This document shows, piece by piece, positions 10,001 to 21,723 of a stretch of 64,000 nucleotides of DNA. A program made the position numbers and the translations under genes. The first letter of the stretch is position 1. Each line of letters opens with the position of its first letter. The notes beneath the pieces were generated by a model. That model had not been told where the DNA came from. It saw only the letters and a list, made by a program, of their open reading frames with translations, and searched no databases. Origin of the DNA: Hevea brasiliensis (lineage: Eukaryota > Streptophyta > Magnoliopsida > Malpighiales > Euphorbiaceae); NCBI RefSeq assembly GCF_030052815.1, contig NC_079503.1:44620735-44684734 (forward strand), given 5' to 3'.

Positions 10001-12960
10001 CTCTGATACCACTATTTATTTTAGGTACCACCAATTTAATTTTTCATTTTATTTTCTAAGTGTAATACTATTTATTTTTAATGGACATTTAGGTCAAAAG
10101 ACACTTCGGGATGTCAAATGACCATAATGCCCCTGTTCGGGTGGCATTCCCGATTTTTCGGTAACACCGGGTTTTGTCCGTTTTTTGATTTCTCACTTTT
10201 CTTTGTACCAATTATTTAATTTTTCTTTGATCTTTCTAATGATATTTATACTTCAATAAGGTTCTATTTAAGTCCTAAAAATGTTTTCCAGGGTTCCCAT
10301 GATCCGAGCAGTCAACGGTCCACGCCGTGACTTCCCGGTGCGGTCACCCATCGCTAGGTTTTTCGGCTCGCTTAACTTAGTTACATTTCTTTGCTATTAT
10401 TTTTCCTTTGTTTTTCTTGTATTTCCTTTTCTTGTATTTCATTATTTTATGTCTCGTCACTCATATCGAAGTGTAGCTCTAGCCATCCTAGTTGTCTGGA
10501 CCACACTGGTCACCGGAACAGCAGAACGCACTACCGAACATAGGGGTGTTACAGCTAGAACATTTGAAAAAACATTTAAACTAATTAATTCAAATATTAA
10601 TAAAAAAAAAATTTAGGAAAAATTTTAGAAATAAAATACAATCAAGTTAAATGAGCCAGTGTCCTAGCAATGGGTAACCCAGTGAGAAATTGCGGTCCTC
10701 CCAACTAGGAGCCCTAAACCTGGAGAAAATTCATAAAATAATTTTTTGGACTCTAGAGAAGAGTCATTGAGGTTTCTATGGCATTAGAAAAAATTTTTCA
10801 ATCGGTACAGACAATTTTAGTCTGTTAAGCCAAACGGAGGGCATTTTGGTCATTTCGTCTTTAGAGATGATTTTTAGCCGACTTGTCCAGTTAAGTAAAT
10901 AATTATTATGACATAAAATGTGAATAAATTTTGCTAAAAATTAAATTGAAAATAAGTAGAGAAGAAAATAAAATAAAATAAAATAAAATGCCAATTATGA
11001 CATCATTATGATGTCATTTAAAAAAATTCCACCAATCACATTTAATAGCCACTTAATTAACTAATAAAAGAGGATAATTGAGATGAAAAAAATCAAAATG
11101 CAATCTGCTTCTTCCTCCCTCAAACCAGCCGAAACCCTTTCCCTAACCCAACCTCCATGGAAGCTTGAGCATGCTTGTGATAACCCACTAAAACACCCTA
11201 AAACCACTAACTTGCTTCACTAAAAATTAATCTTGCATCTTAAACAACCTCTAGCCAGCAAAAAGAAGAAGAAAAAAGGAAGTTTTGGAAACTTGGAAGA
11301 GTTATCAATTGAGGTTAGTGTCTAATCTCCTACCTCTTTTACTTAATTCATGCTTAATGCTATGAGATAAGTGGAAATTGTAAGAACAACAAATAAAATT
11401 TATGTGTGTTCATCCCTAAAATTTTAGCAGCTTAGGGATGGTTAGGGTTGATGAATTTACTTGAAGCAAAGTGGTTTAGGAGCTGCCCTTGGCTTGAGAT
11501 GAGTGATTAAACATATAAGTGTAAGTGAAATGCAAGTGTAATGCATGAATGGAACTTGAAAATTTGGACACTTGAACAACATCAGGGTTCGCTCATGTAA
11601 TGGTATATTAACATTGTAATGGTCAATTAGTGACCATTTGAATGTGTGTGAGGAGGAATTAAAGTGAGTAAGGATAATAGAGTTGAGCTTAGGCATGCTG
11701 CCCTTGGTGACCTGCAGAACTGGGTGTGAGTCTAGTAAGTTTGGGTACCTATAACTGGAGTTGTACAGGTTCAATTAGTGTAAGGCCAATTGGATATGAA
11801 ACTAGACACATAATGGCACAACTTTGGTGAAGAAACCCTGCCCAAAAAACCAAACTAAGTTGACCTAAAAATTACCCTAATCCGAGTGACCAACATGCTA
11901 TCCCTGGAAAATGACCAAATGCATAGTATTTGTTCAAATGGTCATAACTCAGTGTAGAAAAGTTCAATTGATTTGAAATTTTACCAGTAGAAAGCTGAGA
12001 CATATCCCTACAACTTTCATGAAGAAAATAAACCCAAATTTTGACCATAACATGTCCAAAAACTGACCTGTATTAAGTGTACAAAAACTGCAGAATTAGT
12101 TCTGCCCAGAAATTCTGGAAAAATTTCAATCCGACCAGTTATGGTGTTTAGGGCATATCTTGAGTTAGAAAACTCCAAATGGAGTGATTGAAAAAGGGAA
12201 TTAAAGAAGACACATAAATGAACAACTTTCATGAAGACAATTTTATCAAATTCCTACTGTACAAATGACCAATGGAAGAGTAAATTTAGTGTTTGAAATT
12301 TGAAAATTATAAATAACCAATACTAAGCTTTGAAATGGTATTGACAACCAATACCAACAACTTTAGAATGCAAAATATGGTATGTTGGGGATATTAGAAC
12401 CAATATATCTATTGTCTATGAAAAAGTCAACATTTTAGTTGACTAATGAAATGAATAGTAACAATTAAACTTCAATTTCAAAGAATTGTAAAATTTAAAA
12501 GTGTAACATGCCCTACTAGGCCTAATGTGATTGGTTTGGATAGGTTGGCATGCTAATAGGGTTCAGTTGGCAGTACTACACATGGCATTATGCCATTCTA
12601 TGATTTTATGGCTTTTAGCCATTCTGATATTATGATGATACTTGGCCTTGTGCCTAATGTTTATTATAGCTTATCAGTTGTTCTGTTGCACATCGGGAGA
12701 TACACATGTGATCGATGGTGTGACGGCCCGAGGTACTTGATACCCAGTGCTAGTTTACCCGTTATCCAGTCCAGTTATCTAGTATACGCTACTTGGGCAA
12801 CCAAAAATGAAAGTTGATAAATTCAATGAAATAATGAATATGACAAGTATCAAATAAATAAGACTACAAATAATTACAAAAAATTTATCTTCATTAAACA
12901 TCAATACACTCACTGCATATATATTTCCTTTTAGTTCTTTTTATTTTATTATTGGCACCA

Positions 12961-12978
12961 CTAAGCATTATTGCTTAG
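12961..12978 (+). promoter_or_regulatory. E1 5' LTR hairpin near the likely transcript start
   Basis: CTAAGCA-TTAT-TGCTTAG, a 7-bp stem with a 4-nt loop, preceded by ggcacca. It lies 35-43 nt after TATATATTT. In the 3' LTR (21011-21028) the stem has one C-to-T change that still allows a G.U pair. Confidence 0.55.
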
Positions 12979-13678
12979 CGCATCACTTTTTGCCATGCGT
13001 AGGTTCTGGAGAGACAGACAGAGAGCCTAGCAGACCGCAGACTGGGTGAGATCACAGATCTGCCTAGAGTCAGAGTCACCTCTCATCTATAGTGCATTAG
13101 TGATAAGGCCTTGAGGTCCCTTTTGAAATTATGTTTTTGCATTTTGTAATAGGTAGTAGTTTGTGATTTATAAATTATGAACTCATGTAAATAGTAAATT
13201 TATGTAATCATATGTTGATGTACATATTTTTGTAAAATTTTGTTAATTAATATAATTTGAGAATATCTTCATGAAATTTTAGTTGATTTTGAGTTTGAAT
13301 GAAATTATGGATTCAAGATAAGAATTTGAGATGATTACTAATGTTGAGAATTGATGAGACCATGTTGATAGTTATTGGAGTTTGAGAATGATTGAAAATG
13401 ATTATTGGAAGTATTTTTCAAAGGTTCTGAATAATTATTTTCTCCATTTTTAGCCGGTACTCTATCGGATTTCCTACAAAATTTTCAGAACCTCAAATGA
13501 ATTTATAATTTTTATAAATGATTTAAATGAGTTAAATTTTACAAATTGCACTTTATAACTATGAAGAAATAAATTAAGGAAGGATAAAAATAATTGAGAT
13601 AAAATATAGTGTTCCGGTACACTGTGTGATATTTCTTACTCGGCTATACTGTAGATGGGTAAGGGGTGTCACATTTAG

Positions 13679-13690
13679 TGGTATCAGAGC
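13679..13690 (+). promoter_or_regulatory. E1 primer-binding site (tRNA-iMet)
   Basis: TGGTATCAGAGC, five bases (tttag) after the LTR end, exactly complementary to the 3' end of initiator tRNA-Met. Confidence 0.92.
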
Positions 13691-13794
13691 ACAGTTTAGG
13701 CGTGTCTGGGTCTAGATCGAGTCCATACCATGCATTGCATTTGTAAGAGTTGAGGTGACACTAACGCAGATCTGTTTGTCTTTGTTATTTTGAT

Positions 13795-14916
13795 TTGGAT
13801 GTAAACCCCACATCACAGAGGGCAGTTGAGGAGGAAGTGGAGATTCATGCTCCACCTGCAGCAGCTGAGACTGGGGGTAGGGGAGAACCTACTCCACCAG
13901 CTCTAGCAGAGCCTGCTCAGCCTCCACAAGCCATGTTCCAGCAAATGGCTGAGTTTTTCAGACAAATGGCTGGGGTAATGCCACAACCACCACCTTCACA
14001 GCAGAAATCCCATCTAGAAAGACTGAGAAAATTTAGAGCAGTAGATTTCTTTGGCAAGAGAGAAGATAATTCTGTTGTAGCCGAAAACTGGTTGAACAGA
14101 ACAGGAAGGGTTTTAAAATAACTCCACTGTACTCCAGAGCAAAACCTAGAAGCTGCTGTATCTCTACTGCAAGATGATGTCTATCAATGGTGGGATACAG
14201 TGTTTAGTGAAGTACAGCTAGAACTAATAACCTGGAACTTTTTCCTCTCAGAGTTGAAAAAGAAGTATGTGGGTAGTGTATACCTGGAAGAGAGAAGAAG
14301 AGAATTCATTAACTTTGGCGAGGCAGATGTGATGGCAGAGTATGAAAAAGAATTTGTCAGACTAAGCCGTTATAGAAGGGAGATAGTCCCTAATGAGGCT
14401 GAGAGGTGTAAAAGATTTGAAGAGGGGCTAAATGACAACATAAAGATAATGATCACTACCTTGGGAATCACAGACTTCACCAAGTTAGTGGAAGCTATAG
14501 TAAAAGTTGAGAAAGTCAGAATAAGTGAGCAGATTAGGAGAAAGAGACAGTAGAAGAGGGGCCTGGGTCAGTTTAGCTCATCTCCTGCACTTGGGAAGAA
14601 GTTCAAAGGTCCACTTGCACAGAGTTCAGGTCAGCCTCAAAGTCAGGGTCAGTCTCAGGGGCCCAGGCCACAGTTTACACCAAGGAGAGGCCAGTCCACA
14701 CCATTAGTGGGCAGCTCTCCAAGGATGGTGTTCAGGGGACTAGCTCCAGCATCTTCTGCTTGTCCACACTGCCTAAAGTGGCATAAGGGGAAGTGTTGGA
14801 GAGTGACGGGTGCCTGCCTAAGGTGTGGGTCGACAGAGCATCAGTTAAGGAACTATCCACGTAGAACTGCTACAACTGCTTCAACACAAGTAGATAGACC
14901 TACTCCTGCACCTTAA
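13795..14916 (+). pseudogene. E1 gag, disrupted
   Basis: Starts at the position homologous to the E5 gag ATG (37588), but E1 has TTG there (TTG GAT versus ATG GAC), so the start codon appears lost. Recognisable parts are the PQPPPSQQKSHLERLRKF stretch, the capsid-like MAEYEKEFVRLSRYR...CKRFEEGL segment (about 14334-14430), and the Cys/His region CPHCLKWHKGKC...CLRCGSTEHQLRNY near 14760-14860. In the last, the final Cys of the CCHC knuckle is Tyr. Stops or frameshifts occur near 14120, 14553 and 14707. Gag would form the virus-like particle and bind RNA. This copy cannot encode a complete one. Confidence 0.85.
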
Positions 14917-15039
14917 AGGGGTAGGAAGTCTAGTAAATCTGAGGTAGTTGGTCCATCACTGAGACCTACATCTGAGCCAGCCGAGAGGCCAAAGGCCAGA
15001 GCACCTGCCAGAGCTTATGCCATAAGAGCTTATGCTAGA

Positions 15040-15345
15040 CCTACCATAAGAGCTTATGCCCCGGATGTCATCAGGGTTACGTTCTCCCTCTATAATACAT
15101 CTGTGCATGCATTGGTGGATCCAGGATCCACTCATTTATACATCTGCATTAACTTACTCGTAGAAAGGGGGATACTAGTAGGGGAGAGTGACCAAGACAT
15201 TCTGGTCACTAATCCATTGGGCCACAGTGTAGTGGTGAACAAAGTGTACAAGGGTTGCCCATTAAGGATTCAGGGGTATGAATTCGTGGCAGACTTGATT
15301 GAATTGCCTTTCCATGAGTTTGATGTGATTTTGGGAATGGACTAG
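15040..15345 (+). pseudogene. E1 aspartic protease region
   Basis: Contains ALVDPGSTHLY near 15106-15140 (the Tekay variant of the D-T/S-G motif) and ends VILGMD with a TAG at 15343-15345 where relatives read W. The next ORF follows within 40 bases. It would release Gag and Pol proteins by cleavage of the polyprotein. Confidence 0.8.
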
Positions 15346-15381
15346 TTATCACGTTTTCAAGCTAAACTGAAGAGGATTTCC

Positions 15382-16942
15382 TTGAAAACTCCTGAGGGTA
15401 ATGAGATCACAGTTATGGGGGAAAGGAGAGATTTCTTGTCCAATATCATCTCAGCCACAGTTGCAAGAAAACTGATGAGAAAAGGCTGTGAAGCCTACCT
15501 AGCACATGTGGTGGATACTAGGCAGGCTAAGCCAAATATGTGTGACATATCCATAGTAAGAAACTTTTCAGATGTGTTCCCTGAAGAATTACTTGGCTTG
15601 CCATTAGAAAGGGAAGTCGAATTTGCTATTGAGATACTGCCGGGTACAGCACCAATCTCTATTGCTCCTTATAGGATGGCACCTACTGAGTTAAAGGAGC
15701 TAAAAATCCAGTTGTAGGGGGTTCATACGCCCCAGTGTGTCACCATGGGGAGCTCCAGTGCTGTTTGTGAAAAAGAAAGATGGGACTTTGAGGTTATGCA
15801 TCGATTACTAGCAGTTGAATAAAGTGACAGTGAAGAACAAATATCCATTGCCTAGGATTGATGACCTGTTTGATTAGTTGAAGGGAGCAGGAGTATTTTC
15901 TAAAATTGATCTCAGATCAGGGTATCATCAATTGAGGGTGAAGGATGCAGATATGCCAAAGACTGCATTCAAAACCCGGTATGGGCATTATGAGTTCCTG
16001 GTGATGCCCTTTGGCCTAACAAATGCACCAGCAGCATTCATGGACCTTATGAACCGTATCTTCCATCCATACCTAGATCGGTTCGTAGTGGTCTTTATTG
16101 ATGATATTTTGGTGTATTCCAAGACCAGTGAAGAACATGATGAACATTTGAGAATTATTCTGCAAACCCTGAGAGAAAAGAAGCTGTATGCTAAATTGTC
16201 CAAGTGTGACTTCTGGTTGAATGAGATTGCATTCCTTGGACACATAGTATCAGCCGATGGGATTAGAATGGATCCCAAGAAAATAGAAGCAGTGATGGAA
16301 TGGAAGCCTCCCAGAAATACGATTGAGGTCAGAAGTTTCTTGGGGCTAGCTAGGTATTACAAAAGATTTGTGAAGGGATTTTCTTTAATAGCTGCTCCAA
16401 TGACCAAGTTGTCACACAAGAATGTCAAATTTGACTGGAATGACAAGTGTCAGCCAGTTTTGAGAAGTTGAAGGCTATGTTGACAGAGGCACTAGTGTTA
16501 ACACAGCTAGTGTCAGGAAAGGACTTTGTGGTCTACAGTGATGCCTCTCATAATGGGTAGGGTGTGTATTGATGCAAGAGGGGAAGCTGGTCGATTATGC
16601 TTCCAGGCAGCTAAGGCCATATGAACAGAATTACCCTACCCATGATCTAGAACTTGTAGCAATTATCTTCAAATTGAAGATATGGAGGCACTACTTGTAT
16701 GGTGAAAAGTGCTACATTTACACAGACCACAAAAGTCTGAAATACTTGCCAACCCAGAAGGAGCTCAACCTTAGACAGAGGTGATGGATTGAGTTCCTGA
16801 AGGACTATGATTGTGTGATTAACTACCATCCTGGGAAGGCAAATGTAGTTGCTGATACTTTGAGCAAAAAATCCATCACAGCTTTGAGATCATTGAATGC
16901 TCGCCTATCTTTGGCTCGAGATGGATTTTGGCTGAGTTGTAA
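15382..16942 (+). pseudogene. E1 reverse transcriptase and RNase H
   Basis: The RT N-terminal region ([10 protein letters not shown]) is open to a stop at 15717 and is followed by a frameshifted stretch. The RT core is open from 15878 to 16471 ([37 protein letters not shown] near 16093-16125, [14 protein letters not shown]). RNase H follows with [28 protein letters not shown] and YTDHKSLKY, with stops at 16558 and 16784. The block ends at a TAA (16940-16942) that E5 carries at the same codon. The RT active-site D-D pair is preserved but the reading frame is not. Confidence 0.88.
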
Positions 16943-18488
16943 GTGAGGCCAAACTTGCTACAGCATATTTTAGTTGGGCAGAAGGTAGATGAAAAGTTAA
17001 TGACTACTATGAGTAAAATCTCAAAAGGGAAGGCAACTGACTATGAGGTGAAAGCAGATGGGTGTCTGTACTACAAAGGAAGAGTATGTGTACCAGATGA
17101 TGGGGAATTAAAAGCCATTATTCTGAAAAAGGCACACACCAGTATTTATGCTATGCACCCAGGAAGTACAAAAATGTATCATGACTTGAAGCTTCATTAT
17201 TGGTGGCCTGGTATGAAGAAGGACATAGCTGACTATGTGACTAAATGCTTGACATGTCAGCAAGTCAAGGCAGAACATCAAGTTCCATCGAGTTTGCTAC
17301 AGCCTATACACATACCTGAATGGAAATGGGATCGGGTCACCATGGATTTTGTAAGTGGTCTACCTCTCACCCAGAAGAAGCATGATGTAGTATGGGTGAT
17401 AGTAGATAGATTGACGAAGTCAACACATTTTATGCTAGTTAAAACTGACTACTCACTAGAGAAGGTAGTAGAATTGTACATCAGTGAGATAGTTAGACTG
17501 CATGGAATTCTACTTTCCATCATATCTGATCGAGACCCAAGGTTTACATTGAGATTTTGGAAGAAGTTGCATGAATCCTTGGGTACACAACTCCACTTCG
17601 GCACAGCTTTCCACCCTCAGACGGATTGGCAATCAGAAAGAGTAATCCAGGTAAATAATTGAAACCAATTGAACTAATACAAATATTGAACTGAAATGAT
17701 AATAATAACATGACATATATGTCAGGTCCTTGAGGATATGCTGAGGAGTTGTGTCATTGAGTTTGAGGGAAGTTGGGATAGATACCTCCCACTAGCAGAA
17801 TTTGCATAAAACAATAGCTACCAAGCTAGCATCCAAATGGCCTCGTATGAAAGCACTGTATGGGAGGAAATGTAAAACTCTAGTGTGTTGGACTGAATTA
17901 GGCAAAGATAAACTGGTAGGGCCAGACCTGGTGAAACAGACTGAGGAGAAGGTAAAGCTAATCAAAGCCAATCTGAAGGTTGCCTCAGATAGACAAAAAT
18001 CCTATGCCAACCTGAAGAGAAAAGAAATAGAATATGCAGTTGGTGACAAAGTGTTCCACAAGCTGTCACCGTGGAAGAAGGTATTAAGGTTTGGAAGAAA
18101 AGGTAAGTTAAGCCCTAGGTTCATTGGCCCATATGAAGTTATTGAACGTGTAGGTCCAGTGGCCTATAGGTTAGCTTTACCACCAGAGTTGGATAAGATC
18201 CACAATTTGTTCCACGTATCTATGCTAAGAAGATACCGCTTAGATCCTTCACATGTCATCTCCATGGAAGAAATTAAAGTACAATCGGATTTGACATATG
18301 AAAAAGAACCCATACGGATCCTGGCTCGGGAAATGAAAGAGTTGAGGAATAAGCAGATTCCATTGGTGCAAGTGCTTTGGAGGCACCACAACACCGAGGA
18401 GGCAACTTGGGAAAGTGAAGAGATGATGAGGCAACAAATCCCTCAACTGTTTGCATCAGGTAAATTTCAAGGACAAAATTCAAATTAG
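16943..18488 (+). pseudogene. E1 integrase with chromodomain, interrupted by a 75-bp intron-like segment
   Basis: Exon-like part one (16943-17650) holds the HHCC zinc domain (H...HPGSTK...CLTCQQVK), then the D-D-E core: D in [10 protein letters not shown] in SDRDPRF and E in QSERVIQ. The normally conserved Gly before QSE is Trp (HPQTDWQSE). After the 75-bp segment, part two (17726-18488) reads [18 protein letters not shown], has a TAA near 17807 and a frameshift near 17850. It then continues through the GPYEVIERVGPVAYRLALP domain to a chromodomain (EEATWESEEMMRQQ), ending at TAG 18486-18488. The chromodomain places it in the chromoviruses and is thought to guide integration into heterochromatin. 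Confidence 0.88.
17651..17725 (+). other. Intron-like segment in E1 integrase
   Basis: 75 nt, starting GTAAATAATTGA and ending ATATATGTCAG, AT-rich, phase 0. The flanking codons are VIQ and VLEDML, contiguous in E3 and E6 pol. It contains an in-frame TGA. A ctaat branch-like motif lies about 50 nt before the acceptor. Position, length and splice dinucleotides are the same in E5. Confidence 0.75.
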
Positions 18489-18499
18489 AGGGGAAGAGT
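18487..18499 (+). promoter_or_regulatory. E1 polypurine tract
   Basis: agaggggaagagt immediately before the 3' LTR, the expected plus-strand primer. It overlaps the pol stop codon. Confidence 0.85.
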
Positions 18500-21400
18500 T
18501 GTAACACCCTCACTATAGCAAATCCGTGCATTCTACTGTTCCGGTGACCAGTGTCAGTCCGGATAGCTAGAACGTATGGAAAAACATTTAAACTAAAGTG
18601 AGGAGCCATAATTAACTCAAATATTAGTAAGAAAAATTTAGGAAAAATTTTAGAAATAAAATACAACTAAGTTAAATGAGCCGGTGCCCTAGCGATGAGT
18701 AACCCAGTGGGAAGTTGCGGTCCTCGCAACTAGGAGCCCTAAACCTGGGAGAAAATTCATAAAATAATTTTTGGAACTCCAGAGAAGAGTCATTGATGTT
18801 TCTATGGCATTAGAATGCCAAGAAAATGCTTAGAAAAAATTTTAATCAGTACAGACAATTTTAGTCTGTTAAGCCAAATGGAGGACATTTTGGTCATTTC
18901 GTCTTCAGAGATGATTTTTGGCCGACTTGTCCAGTTAATTAAATAATTATTATGACATAAAATGTGAATAAATATTGCTAAAAATTAAATTGAAAATGAG
19001 TATAGAAGAAAAGAAAAGAAAAGAAAATGAAATAAAATGCCAATTATGACATCATTATGATGCCATTTAAAAAAATTCCACCAATCACATTTAATTGCCA
19101 CTTAATTAACTAATAAAAGAGGATAACTGAGACAAAAAAAATCAAAATGCAATCTGCTTCTTCCTCCCTCAAACCAACCGATACCCTCTCCCTAACCTAA
19201 CCTCCATGGAAGCTTGAGCATGCTTGTGATAACCCACTAAAACACCCTTAAACCACTAACTTGCTTCACTAAAAATTGATCTTGTGTCTTAACAACCTCT
19301 AGCCACCAAAAAGAAGAAGGAAAAAGGAAGTTTTGAAAACTTGGAAGAGTTATCAATTGAGGTTAGTGTCCAATCTTCTAACTCTTTTACTTAATTCATG
19401 CTTAATGCCATGAGATAAGTGGCAATTGTAAGAACAACAAAATAAAATTTATGTGTGCTCATCCCTATAATTTTGATAGCTTAGGGATGGTTAGGGTTGA
19501 TGAATTCACTTGAAGCAAAGTGGTTTAGGAGCTGCCCTTGGCATGAGATGAGTGATTAAACATGTAAGTGTAAGTGAAATGCAAGTGTAATGTATGAATG
19601 GAACTTGAAAACTTGGACACTTGAACAACATTAGGGTTTGCTCATGTAATGGTATATTAATATTTTAATGGTCAATTAGTAACCATTTGAATGTGTGTGA
19701 GGAGGAATTGAAGTGAGTAAGGATAATGGAGTTGAGCTTAGGCATGCTGCCCTTGGTGACCTGCAGGACTGGGTGTGAGTCCAGCAAGTTTGGGCAGCTA
19801 TAACTAGAGTTGTATAGGTCCAATTGGTGTAAGGCCAATTGTATATGAAACTAGGCACATAATGGCACAACTTTGGTGAAGAAACCCTGCCCAGAAAACT
19901 AAACCAAGTTGACCTAAAAATTACCCTAATCTGGGTGATCAATATGCTGTCCCTGGAAAATGAATAAATAAATAGTGTTTGTTCAAATGGTCATAACTCA
20001 GTATAGAAAAGTTCAATTGATCTGAAATTTTACCATTGGAAAGCTGAGACATAGCCCTACAACTTTCATGAAAAAAATAAACCCAAATTTTGACCATAAC
20101 ATATCCAAAAACTGACCTGTATTAAGTGTACAAAAATTGCAGAATTGGTTCTGCCCAGAAATTCTGGAAAAATTTCAATCCGGCCAGTTATGGTGTTTAG
20201 GGCATATCTTGAGTTAGAAAACTCCAAACGGAGTGATTCAAAAAGGGAATTAAAGAAGACACATAAAGGAACAACTTTCATGAAGATAATTTTGTCAAAT
20301 TCTTACTGTACAAATGACCAATGAAACAGTAAACTTAGTGCTTAAAATCTGAAAATTGTAAATAACCAACACTAAGCTTTGAAATGGTATTGGCAACTAA
20401 TACCAACAACTTTAGAATGCAAAATGTGGTATGTTGGGGATATTAGAACTAATATACCTATTGTCTATGAAAAAGTCAACATTTTAGTTGACTAATGAAA
20501 TGAATAGTAACAATTAAACTTCAACTTCAAAGAATTGTAAAATTTAAAAGTGTAACATGCCCTAGTAGGCCTAATGTGATTGGGTTGGATAGGTTGGCAT
20601 GCCAATAGGGTTCAGTTAGCAGTACTACACATGGCATTATGCCATTCTGTGATTTTATGGCTTTTAGCCATTCTGATTTTATGATGATACTTGGCCTTGT
20701 GCCTAATGTTTATTACAGCTTATCAGCTGTTCTGTTGCACACCGGGAGATACATATGTGACCGATGGTGTGACGGCCCGAGGTACTTGATACCTCGCACC
20801 AGTTTACCCATTTATCCAGTCCAGTCATCCAGTACAGGTTACTTAGGCAACCAAAAATGAAAGTTGATAAATTCAATGAAATAATGAATATTACAAGTAT
20901 CAAATAAATAAGACTACAAATAATTACCAAAAATTTATTTGCATTAGACATCAATATACTCACTGCATATATATTTCCTTTTAGTTTTTTTTTTTTTATT
21001 ATTGGCACCACTAAGTATTATTGCTTAGCACGTCGCTTTTTGCCACATGTAGGTTCTGGAGAGACAGACAGAGAGCCCAGCAGACTACAGACTGGGTGAG
21101 GTCATAGATGATGCCTAGAGTCAGAGTCATCTCTCATCTACAGTGCATCAGTGATAGGACCTTGAGGTCCCTTTTGAAATTATGTTTTTGCATTTTGTAA
21201 TAGGCAGTAGCTTGTGATTTGTAAATTATGAACTCATGTAAATAGTAAATTTATGTAATCATATGTTGATGTACATATTTTGTAAAATTTTGTTAATTAA
21301 TATAATTTGAGAATATCTTCATGAAATTTTAGTTGATTTTGAGTTTGAATGAAATTATTGATTCATGTTGAGAATTTGAGATGATTACTAATGTTGAGAA

Positions 21401-21723
21401 TTGATGAGACCATGTTGATGGTTATTGGAGTTTGATAATGATTGAAAATGATTATTGGAAGTGTTTTTCATAGGTTCCGAAGAACTGTTTTCTCCATTTT
21501 TAGCCGGTACTCTGCCGGATTTCCTATAAAATTTTCGGAACCTCAAATGAATTTATAATTTTTATAAATGACTTAAATGAGTTAAATTTCATAAATTGCA
21601 CTTCATAACTATGAAGAAATAAATTAAGGAAGGATAAAAATAATTGAGATAAAATATGGTGTTCCGGTATACTGTGTGACATTTGTTACTCAGCTATACT
21701 GTAGATGGGTAAGGGGTGTCACA
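18500..21723 (+). repeat. E1 3' LTR
   Basis: 3,224 bp from TGTAACACCCTC to TGTCACA. It aligns along its length with the E1 5' LTR with scattered substitutions and small indels. It has no protein-like content. The short frames at 19676-19942, 20066-20281 and 20639-20860 have copies in the other LTR and are chance ORFs. Confidence 0.93.

Larger units (their letters stand above)
5943..10553 (-). mobile_element. E2: deleted non-autonomous Tekay-type element in the E1 LTR
   Basis: Perfect target duplication gctag (5938-5942 / 10554-10558). On the minus strand the left end is an LTR 3' end (tgtcacaccctacccctctg as read on +) and the right end is an LTR start (tgttaca). The 3' LTR portion covers 5943 to about 8960. 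Internal sequence (about 8975-10000) is homologous to the non-coding internal region of E4, with phrases such as gatcgtataatcttct and gatttcctcccgttagtg. A PBS-like ctctgataccac sits near 9995-10007. About 540 bp of the 5' LTR (10010-10553) completes it. Where E4 has gag, E2 has only a few bases (about 9865-9880). It encodes nothing and depends on relatives. It is more diverged than E4. Confidence 0.8.
5873..13673 (+). repeat. E1 5' LTR, split by E2 (5873-5942 and 10559-13673)
   Basis: The first 70 bp (TGTAACACCCTCACTG...) match the start of the 3' LTR at 18500. After E2 and its gctag duplication (5938-5942, 10554-10558) the LTR continues to TGTCACA at 13673. LTR sequence totals about 3.2 kb. 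A TATA-like TATATATTT is at 12918-12926. A CTAAGCA/TGCTTAG hairpin is at 12961-12978. A TGACATCA palindrome is at 10997-11017. Confidence 0.9.
5873..21723 (+). mobile_element. E1: Tekay/Del-type Ty3/gypsy chromovirus, full structure, defective
   Basis: The element has TG...CA LTRs of about 3.2 kb, a tRNA-iMet PBS, gag-protease-RT-RNase H-integrase-chromodomain order, and a polypurine tract. Target duplications are cttgt (5868-5872) and cctgt (21724-21728), differing by one base. It sits inside the R0 protease codons. The 5' LTR is split by E2. Many stops and frameshifts and visible LTR divergence make it one of the older Tekay insertions here. It belongs to the same subfamily as E5 and shares two pol interruptions with it. 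Confidence 0.93.

Noticed and set aside
5943..10553. Solo LTR interpretation of E2
   Set aside because: It contains internal sequence shared with E4 and a PBS-like ctctgataccac between two LTR pieces, so it is a deleted full element.
15988..16278. Minus-strand ORF opposite E1 RT (and its mirror on + at 35000-35425 in E5)
   Set aside because: It is the antisense shadow of the conserved RT frame.
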